This document shows, piece after piece, positions 57,594-64,000 of a DNA stretch of 64,000 nt. This DNA is from Alkalicoccus daliensis. GTDB lineage: Bacteria; Bacillota; Bacilli; Bacillales; Salisediminibacteriaceae. Both the position numbers and the translations under genes were made by a program. Within the stretch, counting starts at the first letter, position 1; every line of letters starts with the position of its first letter. The notes beneath the pieces are model-generated. The model saw nothing but the letters and a program-made list of their open reading frames with translations. It was not told the DNA's origin and searched no databases. The DNA is taken from assembly GCF_900103955.1 (NCBI RefSeq), contig NZ_FNIL01000001.1, positions 372,001 through 436,000 on the forward strand. Reading direction: 5' to 3'.

Positions 57594-59014
57594 GCAGAAA
57601 AGATATGTACGGTGTACGTTATATCCCCTCTGTTCACGAAATGATGTCCGCTGAAGAAGTAATCGAATTACAGGCACGCTACAATGTTCTTCCAAAATTA
57701 TTTAAGGAAAGCGTGAAGTCTGCAGCAGAAAAAATCAGGGCAGATGCTCTGGCCGGCCGAATAAATCTTCATTCCAAAGAAGAGACATGCAAGCTTATTC
57801 TTGAAAAGGTTGAATTTCAGCTGCAGAATTCCCTCTGGAACCTCAAACCTGTTATCAACGCAACTGGTACGGTACTGCATACAAATCTTGGCAGAGCACG
57901 GTTAAGTGAAAAAGCTGCATCACATGTATTAAGCATTGCGACCGGCTACTCCAATTTGGAATATGATCTCGCGTCGGGGGGCAGAGGTTCCAGAACTTCG
58001 ATTGTTGAGGAATTAATTATTAAAGCTACTGGAGCTGAAGCAGCATTAGTGGTGAATAATAATGCTGCAGCAGTTTACTTTATTCTGACTGCTCTTGCAA
58101 AGCATAAAGAAGTACTTGTTTCCCGCGGGGAATTAGTAGAAATAGGCGGTTCATTCAGAGTGTCTTCTATTATGGAGGAAAGCGGAGCTGAGTTAGTGGA
58201 AGTAGGTACCACAAACAAAACGCGTATAACCGATTATATGGAGCGTATTTCAGAGGATACGCATATGATAATGAAAGTGCACACGAGTAACTTTGCTCTG
58301 ATTGGGTTTACTGAAAGCGTTGACGCTTCTGTAATTAAAAAAGAATTAGTAGAACAGGGTAAAGACGAAATTATTGTTTATGATGATCTGGGCAGCGGTT
58401 CACTTTATCCCTTCCATCGACATGGAATAGGTGACGAACCTGAAATTAAAAAAAATCTGTTTGAAGGAAGAGATTTAATTTCTTTCAGCGGCGATAAACT
58501 GCTGGGAGGTCCGCAGGCTGGCATTATCGCAGGAAAAAAGAAATATGTGGATGCGCTAAAAAAACATCAGCTTGCACGCGTACTGCGTCTTGACAAGATG
58601 ACGCTGGCTGCGCTGGAAGCTACGCTGTTTGAATATATTTACAGTGAAAATCCGCAGGAGGATATTCCTGCAGTCAGGGATATTACTGTTTCTCTCAGTA
58701 CATTGCAGCAAATAGCGGAATTAAGATGCAGCGAAATTTCCTTATCCACTGTTACTGTGGAAACTGCTGATGACTTTTCTAAGGTGGGAGGAGGCACAAT
58801 GCCTCTTGCAGAACTCCCTACTGCGGTGCTGAAAGTTATTAAATCGGGGTGGAAGGTGCAGGATACGGAAGCTTTTCTGCGAAAAAGAAAAGTACCAGTT
58901 ATAGGAAGGGTTCAGCATGATAAAGTACTGCTCGATATGAGAACGGTGGATCCAGATGACTGGCTGGAAATTAAAGAGGCATTAGAGGCGCTGGATAGAG
59001 CTGCAACACCATAA
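57590..59014 (+). CDS. selA: L-seryl-tRNA(Sec) selenium transferase SelA
   Basis: PLP enzyme that converts Ser-tRNA-Sec to Sec-tRNA-Sec with selenophosphate. 474 residues. Family segments LKPVINATGTVLHTNLGRA, the GRGSR substrate motif and the PLP lysine in SFSGDKLLGGPQAG (Lys303) are present. GTG 57590 overlaps the stop of a small ORF (GTGA); ATG 57605 is an alternative start. It is separated from selD and selB by a repeat element, so it probably has its own promoter. Confidence 0.95.
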   Translation: MSRKDMYGVRYIPSVHEMMSAEEVIELQARYNVLPKLFKESVKSAAEKIRADALAGRINLHSKEETCKLILEKVEFQLQNSLWNLKPVINATGTVLHTNLGRARLSEKAASHVLSIATGYSNLEYDLASGGRGSRTSIVEELIIKATGAEAALVVNNNAAAVYFILTALAKHKEVLVSRGELVEIGGSFRVSSIMEESGAELVEVGTTNKTRITDYMERISEDTHMIMKVHTSNFALIGFTESVDASVIKKELVEQGKDEIIVYDDLGSGSLYPFHRHGIGDEPEIKKNLFEGRDLISFSGDKLLGGPQAGIIAGKKKYVDALKKHQLARVLRLDKMTLAALEATLFEYIYSENPQEDIPAVRDITVSLSTLQQIAELRCSEISLSTVTVETADDFSKVGGGTMPLAELPTAVLKVIKSGWKVQDTEAFLRKRKVPVIGRVQHDKVLLDMRTVDPDDWLEIKEALEALDRAATP

Positions 59015-59094
59015 TTGCTGCTTGCATTGTATTCGTTTTCAATTCATAATAGTGGGTGGCATATATAATCTTTGGATTTTTGCTCAACAGGTTT

Positions 59095-59123
59095 TAGACA
59101 ATTTTGAAAATATGTTATATGAT
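59095..59123 (+). promoter_or_regulatory. Probable acnA promoter
   Basis: TAGACA (59095-59100), 17-base spacer, TATGAT (59118-59123), 24 bases before the start codon. Confidence 0.6.
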
Positions 59124-59146
59124 TATTACTGAGGAGGGAACTACAT

Positions 59147-61870
59147 ATGTCTAACGAAAAAGAAACACTTTATAATTCCAAAAAAACTTTTGACGTGAAT
59201 GGTGAAACTTACCATTACTACGATCTTGCAGCGGTGAACGAAGCAGGAATCGGCGATGTGAATCGTCTTCCTTATTCTATCCGGGTACTGCTTGAATCTG
59301 TTTTACGTCAGTATGATGGTCGTGTTATTAAAGAAGAACACGTGGAAAACCTTGCAAAATGGGGCACAAAAGATGTGAAGAATATTGATGTTCCATTTAA
59401 GCCTTCCCGCGTTATACTTCAGGATTTCACTGGGGTTCCTGCGGTAGTGGATCTTGCTTCATTAAGAAAAGCAATGTCCGATCTTGGTGGGAACCCGAAA
59501 GAAATTAACCCTGCCATTCCGGTAGATCTGGTTGTAGATCATTCTGTCCAAGTAGATGAATTTGGTTCTCCAAATTCATTACGCCGGAATATGGAACTGG
59601 AATTTGAACGGAATCTGGAACGTTACAAGTTCCTTAACTGGGCACAGAAATCCCTTGATAACTACCGGGCGGTTCCACCAGCTACAGGTATTGTACACCA
59701 GGTAAACCTTGAATATCTTGCCAATGTAGTACAGGAAAACACAAATGCAAGCGGGGAAAAAGTCGCCTATCCGGACTCTCTGGTTGGAACTGATTCGCAT
59801 ACTACAATGATCAACGGTCTCGGTGTTCTTGGCTGGGGTGTTGGCGGTATTGAAGCGGAAGCAGGCATGCTGCAGCAGCCTTCTTATTTCCCGGTCCCTG
59901 AAGTAGTAGGGGTAAAACTGGAAGGAGCTATGCCTGAAGGAGCGACAGCTACGGATTTAGCATTAAGAGTCACACAGGCGCTTCGCGAAAAAAATGTTGT
60001 AGGAAAATTTGTTGAATTCTTCGGTCCGGGCTTAGCAGAAATGACACTTGCAGACCGTGCAACTATCTCCAATATGGCACCTGAATATGGTGCTACCTGC
60101 GGGTTCTTCCCAGTGGATGATGAGACGCTCAACTACCTGAGGTTTACCGGTCGCAGCGAAGAATTAGTAAAACTGGTCGAAGCTTATACAAAAGCAAATA
60201 ATATGTTCTATACTGCCGGTGATAAAGATCCGGAATTCACTGATGTATTAAAAGTGGACCTAAGTGCGATTCAGCCTAACCTTGCCGGGCCGAAACGTCC
60301 TCAGGACCTTATTGAATTAGCTGATATGAAAAAGGAATGGCAGCAGGCTTTAACAGCACCGGTAAGCAATAAGGGATTTGGTCTGTCTCCGGAAGAAATT
60401 GATAAGCAGGCTGAAGTTACCCATACCGATGGAAGCAAGTCCGTATTAAAAACTGGGGCACTTGCTATTGCTGCAATCACCAGCTGTACGAATACTTCCA
60501 ATCCACACGTAATGCTTGGAGCAGGACTTCTGGCGAAAAAAGCAGTAGAAAAAGGTCTTGAAGTTCCTGGATATGTAAAAACAAGTCTTGCACCGGGATC
60601 AAAAGTGGTAACGGGCTATCTCGAAAATGCAGGACTGATGAGCTATCTTGATCAGCTTGGTTTTAACCTGGTTGGCTATGGCTGTACAACCTGTATCGGA
60701 AACAGCGGTCCTCTGCCGGAAGAAATAGAAAAAGCTATTGCAGATAATGACCTTACAGTTTCTTCTGTATTAAGTGGTAACAGAAACTTCGAAGGGCGGA
60801 TTCATCCACTGGTGAAAGCTAATTATCTTGCTTCCCCACCGCTTGTTGTAGCTTATGCTCTTGCGGGTACAGTAGATGTGGACTTCTATAATGAGCCGAT
60901 AGGTCAAAATAAAGATGGAGAAGATGTGTTCTTTAAGGATATCTGGCCATCCAATGAGGAAATCCAGGCTGCGATGGAACAAGCTGTGGATCCTAAGCTC
61001 TTTAAGCAGGAATATGCCGGAGTGTTCAGCAGCAATGAACAGTGGAATGAGCTTGATACTCCTGAAGGGGATCTGTATAACTTTGATGATGAATCAACGT
61101 ATATCCAAAATCCACCTTTCTTTGAGAATCTTTCACCAGAGCCTGAGGATGTAAAACCACTATCTAATTTACGTGCGGTGGCAAAGCTGGGTGATTCTGT
61201 AACAACCGACCATATCTCTCCAGCAGGTGCGATTGCGAAAAATAGTCCTGCGGGAAGATTTTTAATGGACAAAGGCTTAAGCCCGGCTCAATTTAACTCA
61301 TATGGTTCCCGTCGCGGAAACCATGAAGTAATGATGAGAGGTACTTTTGCAAATATTCGTATCAAAAACCAGCTTGCTCCTGGCACAGAGGGCGGTTATA
61401 CGACGCACTGGCCAACAGGTGAAGTTATGGCAATTTATGATGCTTGTATGAAATATAAAGAAGAGGGAACTGATCTGGCAGTTCTTGCAGGACAGGATTA
61501 TGGAATGGGAAGCTCCCGTGACTGGGCAGCAAAAGGTACGAATCTGCTGGGTATTAAAACTGTTATAGCGGAAAGCTTTGAAAGAATACACCGAAGTAAT
61601 CTTGTTTTGATGGGAGTTCTTCCTCTTCAGTTCCAGGCAGGAGATAATGCTGAAAAGCTTGGATTGAAAGGTACGGAGCACTTTGATGTAGAGGTTACCA
61701 ACGATGTACAGCCTCGTGATTTAGTAAAAGTTACTGCTACAGATGATGAAACAGGAGAAAAGAAAACATTTGAAGTTATTGCTCGTTTTGACAGCGAAGT
61801 TGAAATAGACTACTATCGTCATGGTGGGATCCTGCAAATGGTTCTTCGTAATACTCTCCAAAAAGCTTAA
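59147..61870 (+). CDS. acnA: Aconitate hydratase
   Basis: TCA-cycle enzyme, citrate to isocitrate, [4Fe-4S]; also an iron-responsive RNA-binding protein in Bacillus (CitB). 907 residues. Cluster cysteines lie in SCTNTSNP and [24 protein letters not shown] and the C-terminal swivel domain with [16 protein letters not shown] are clear. ATG follows TGAGGAGGG. In B. subtilis it is likewise downstream of yneK, with cotM, sspP and sspO between; here the sel genes take that place. Confidence 0.97.
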   Translation: MSNEKETLYNSKKTFDVNGETYHYYDLAAVNEAGIGDVNRLPYSIRVLLESVLRQYDGRVIKEEHVENLAKWGTKDVKNIDVPFKPSRVILQDFTGVPAVVDLASLRKAMSDLGGNPKEINPAIPVDLVVDHSVQVDEFGSPNSLRRNMELEFERNLERYKFLNWAQKSLDNYRAVPPATGIVHQVNLEYLANVVQENTNASGEKVAYPDSLVGTDSHTTMINGLGVLGWGVGGIEAEAGMLQQPSYFPVPEVVGVKLEGAMPEGATATDLALRVTQALREKNVVGKFVEFFGPGLAEMTLADRATISNMAPEYGATCGFFPVDDETLNYLRFTGRSEELVKLVEAYTKANNMFYTAGDKDPEFTDVLKVDLSAIQPNLAGPKRPQDLIELADMKKEWQQALTAPVSNKGFGLSPEEIDKQAEVTHTDGSKSVLKTGALAIAAITSCTNTSNPHVMLGAGLLAKKAVEKGLEVPGYVKTSLAPGSKVVTGYLENAGLMSYLDQLGFNLVGYGCTTCIGNSGPLPEEIEKAIADNDLTVSSVLSGNRNFEGRIHPLVKANYLASPPLVVAYALAGTVDVDFYNEPIGQNKDGEDVFFKDIWPSNEEIQAAMEQAVDPKLFKQEYAGVFSSNEQWNELDTPEGDLYNFDDESTYIQNPPFFENLSPEPEDVKPLSNLRAVAKLGDSVTTDHISPAGAIAKNSPAGRFLMDKGLSPAQFNSYGSRRGNHEVMMRGTFANIRIKNQLAPGTEGGYTTHWPTGEVMAIYDACMKYKEEGTDLAVLAGQDYGMGSSRDWAAKGTNLLGIKTVIAESFERIHRSNLVLMGVLPLQFQAGDNAEKLGLKGTEHFDVEVTNDVQPRDLVKVTATDDETGEKKTFEVIARFDSEVEIDYYRHGGILQMVLRNTLQKA

Positions 61871-61877
61871 TAATTTA

Positions 61878-61917
61878 AAAAAACTGCCGGAAGCAGCCTC
61901 TGCTTCCGGCAGTTTTT
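61878..61917 (+). terminator. Terminator after acnA
   Basis: AAAACTGCCGGAAGCA pairs with TGCTTCCGGCAGTTTT, followed by TTACTTTT. Confidence 0.95.
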
Positions 61918-62139
61918 ACTTTTTTAAATCAGTAAACTGACAGAGTAGGAAAGTGAAATAGAGTTTTCCCCAGCAAGTTGCCAAGTTCCTGCGCTGCTCT
62001 TTTTCGGAGGAAATTTATCAGCTGCTCTGCAGCTCCAGTCAACCCCGTATCTTTAAATCATCTTAAACTCCCTGAGTCACCGGCATGTTTAACCTGTGTT
62101 AATAAAAAGCTCTGCAAATGTTTAGTGTTGATAATAATA

Positions 62140-62390
62140 CAAGACTTCGCTGCAACTGACCTGCAGTGGAGGAGATCTTCGGCTGGACTGATGTCCTGCG
62201 GGATCTTCCGGCCTCCTTCTGCCGGAGGCGGTATGAACTTTCACCGTCGGAAGCATTTGCGCAGCCGACCAAATGATCTTACAGTCCTCTTCACGTTCTT
62301 TGTGAAGAGGACAGCTGGTCGAGCGGAGCAATGCTCTCCCTAATACAGGCGTCCGCAGGTTTTCGCTTCGTCTTACATTTGATAAACAAA
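62140..62390 (+). repeat. Dispersed repeat copy with conserved hairpin
   Basis: Shares GCAGCCGACC, GCGGAGCAATGCTC and ACAGGCGTCC with 48.7 kb, and in reverse complement aligns with 38.8-39.0 kb. Hairpin at 62284-62312 (arm GTCCTCTTCAC, 7-base loop). Confidence 0.8.
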
Positions 62391-62435
62391 AGGAAGAAAG
62401 GTTCTATAAATTACTCTTTCTTTTTAATGAATATA

Positions 62436-62575
62436 GAAGGCAAGGCAGTTTTTGTCTTGCTTGGATTGGCTGCGCGGAACCCTGCTTTATTTCGAAGGGA
62501 TAGCTGTAGGCTTTCACCGCGGCAAGCGAAGAAAAAGAGCCGCAGGCGTACCTTTCTTATATCAACGCCGGCCTT
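62436..62575 (+). repeat. Dispersed repeat copy, direct repeat of 56990-57100
   Basis: Shared blocks CTTGGATTGGCTG, GGAAC(C/T)CTGCTTT, CGCGGCAAG(C/T)GAAGAAAAAG in the same order and orientation. Confidence 0.78.
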
Positions 62576-63102
62576 TAACAGCGCCTAGTAAAAAAGGAAT
62601 GACTGCGAACTTCAATATTACTGAATACATAATTTAGATGATCCCTGTAAGAAATTATAGTTCTTATCTCTTGTCAAACAAAAAAGGAAAGCACATAATA
62701 TTAGACAGATTGTTTTAAAGAAGGCAAGGACACCCGAAGGATCATCACAGTTGGAGAATTTATTTCAGTAATATGACCCTCGCTCAAATTAGTTGAGAAT
62801 AAGCTATCGGGTAAGACCTTGCCGAGAATGGAACAGCGTGACATACTTCCTAATAACTATCAATTTCTGGGTAGCTTTAAAGAATGAGGCTGTTATCTTT
62901 AACAAAACCGTCCATAAAGCATAATTTTAACTTCTGTGAAGCGGTGCCGCAGATCTGCGAAGCATGGTAATCCTTTCTCTGCAGAATCTGGACGTGTTTA
63001 AGCTCTCCGTTTTGCTTTCAGCGAAAGCAAAGCTGTTATATTCAACTTATACATGTAATTTTTGATTTAATGAAATACGGAAGAAAAAGGAGAGTTTCCC
63101 TG

Positions 63103-63582
63103 GTGAAAAATTCATTTCAATGGAAAGGAAGCAGACTGGAGGCAGTTAGTCTTCTTTTACTTTTCATTGCTTATTTAGCAAGTCTTTCCTATGTAGTTTT
63201 TTTTGCATGGAATTATGGGTCTTCCTTTGGGCCTGTAGGACCTGGCGGAAGAAATTATAATTTGGAGCCTTTTTTGAGCATTTATAATATTAGTCAGTAC
63301 AGCACCTCATTGGAAAATCCAATCCGAATACTTGGAGGAAATATTGTTCTATTTATCCCTTTTGGTTTTCTGTTTCCTTTAATATTAGAAAGATTTCGAA
63401 AAAATAAAAAAAAGACGAAGATGCTTGTGCTCATCTTCGCTGCTGCGCTGTTATCTGCTTTTATAGAAATTAATCAGTATATTTTTACGTATAGAGTTGC
63501 GAATGTGGACGATGTTATTTTAAATACCTCAGGGGCGTTTATCGGCTATATCGTCTATCTTTGGTACCGCAGGAGTCCGTAA
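63103..63582 (+). CDS. VanZ-family membrane protein
   Basis: 159 residues, four hydrophobic segments. [13 protein letters not shown] and the C-terminal [16 protein letters not shown] are the VanZ-family signatures. GTG 63103 follows AAAAAGGAGAG at 8 bases. Family members include the teicoplanin-resistance accessory VanZ, but most chromosomal copies have no known role. Its end overlaps the opposite-strand gene by 54 bases. Confidence 0.85.
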   Translation: MKNSFQWKGSRLEAVSLLLLFIAYLASLSYVVFFAWNYGSSFGPVGPGGRNYNLEPFLSIYNISQYSTSLENPIRILGGNIVLFIPFGFLFPLILERFRKNKKKTKMLVLIFAAALLSAFIEINQYIFTYRVANVDDVILNTSGAFIGYIVYLWYRRSP

Positions 63583-64000
63583 GTTGGAAGCAGTCACCTT
63601 TCGCAGCCAAAGGGTGTAACAAATGTATACGACTGTAAGGAAAATGGCGTATAGTATTAAAGTATAAACAAGCATAGTAAAGTCGGTTACTGCAGAGTAG
63701 CCGGCCAGAACAAAAAGCAGCATCGAGGGAATCTTTCCCAGCGCAGATGCAACAGCATAAACAATAAATTTTATTCTGCTCAGGCCTGCATAAGCATTAA
63801 TAATTATAGAGGGGACTATAGGAATCATTCTTAAAATAGTAATTGATAAAAAAGCGTTTCTTTCAAATAAAACGGTTAAATTCCGGATTGGTTTATAAGC
63901 AATCAGCAGTTTATGTCCTTTTTTTTCAAACCCGCCGTAGCGGATCATTATAAAGAAGATAAGGGAAGCTGCGGTAGATCCTGTCCAGACAATAAATGCT
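63529..64000 (-). CDS. TVP38/TMEM64 (VTT-domain) membrane protein, 5' end outside window
   Basis: The minus-strand frame is open to the window edge (157 visible residues), so the ATG at 63948 is internal. The core [20 protein letters not shown] and [15 protein letters not shown] fit the TVP38/TMEM64 family of DedA-like membrane proteins, which include lipid scramblase-type members. The hydrophobic segments cover most of the visible part; the basic tail ends [15 protein letters not shown]. Convergent overlap with vanZ-like gene. Confidence 0.82.
   Translation of the reverse strand, partial: AFIVWTGSTAASLIFFIMIRYGGFEKKGHKLLIAYKPIRNLTVLFERNAFLSITILRMIPIVPSIIINAYAGLSRIKFIVYAVASALGKIPSMLLFVLAGYSAVTDFTMLVYTLILYAIFLTVVYICYTLWLRKVTASNLRTPAVPKIDDIADKRP

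Larger units (their letters stand above)
61918..63102. other. Gene-free region after acnA with two repeat blocks
   Basis: About 1.2 kb. Repeat copies occupy 62140-62390 and 62436-62575. No open frame has a ribosome site. The parts 61918-62139 and 62580-63080 show no recognisable feature. Confidence 0.6.

Noticed and set aside
61978-62588. Open frames of 85-121 residues after acnA
   Set aside because: They overlap two repeat blocks and the paired hairpin; no ribosome sites and no recognisable protein.

Overview
This is chromosomal DNA of a low-to-moderate GC Gram-positive bacterium of the order Bacillales, most likely an endospore-lineage Bacillaceae member. The gene order follows two conserved Bacillus subtilis-type segments: asd-dapG-dapA-rnjB-spoIIIE-ymfC-ymfF-ymfH-ymfI-ymfK-rodZ-pgsA-cinA-recA-rny-ymdB-spoVS-tdh-kbl-miaB-ricA-mutS-mutL-miaA-hfq-hflX-ynbB-glnA, then lexA-yneA-yneB-ynzC-tkt-yneF-(insertion)-ccdC-yneK-(insertion)-acnA. 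Many genes use TTG or GTG starts behind strong AGGAGG-type ribosome binding sites, and nearly every transcription unit ends in a clear hairpin plus T-run. Species cannot be named from the sequence alone.

Region 1 (1-38 kb) is core housekeeping: diaminopimelate/lysine synthesis, RNA decay (RNase J2, RNase Y, Hfq), DNA translocation (SpoIIIE), EF-P modification (YmfF/H/I), cell shape (RodZ), phospholipid synthesis (PgsA), recombination and mismatch repair (RecA, MutS, MutL), tRNA modification (MiaA, MiaB), threonine catabolism (Tdh, Kbl) and glutamine synthetase. Several genes usual at these positions in B. subtilis are missing: tepA, cotE and glnR. A DEAD-box helicase sits between cinA and recA.

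Region 2 (39-53 kb) starts with the divergent SOS pair lexA / yneA-yneB, with three LexA boxes between them, followed by transketolase and YneF. Where B. subtilis has ccdA-yneI, this genome carries a tRNA 2-selenouridine synthase (MnmH/SelU), a heterodimeric ABC exporter and a CsoR-CopA-CopZ copper efflux operon with a clear CsoR operator. CcdC and YneK then resume the conserved order.

Region 3 (52.9-59 kb) is the highlight: a complete selenocysteine (Sec) locus inserted between yneK and acnA. It holds a tRNA-Sec gene (anticodon UCA), selB, selD, an unannotated 77-residue SelW/Rdx-type selenoprotein with a CxxU motif, and selA. SelD is itself a selenoprotein, with an in-frame TGA at codon 20. 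Both TGA codons are followed by hairpins that look like bacterial SECIS elements, and both hairpins carry a GUU loop. With MnmH, the window encodes both known uses of selenophosphate: Sec and 2-selenouridine in tRNA.

Intergenic spaces at 3.5-3.9, 38.4-39.0, 48.6-48.8, 56.9-57.3 and 62.1-62.6 kb carry related copies of a degenerate dispersed repeat family. One pair lies in inverted orientation around the lexA-to-selW segment, and one copy separates selW from selA. The right end (61.9-64 kb) has the long gap after acnA, a VanZ-family protein and the C-terminal part of a TVP38/TMEM64-family membrane protein that runs off the window. No CRISPR array, rRNA, prophage or intact insertion sequence was seen.
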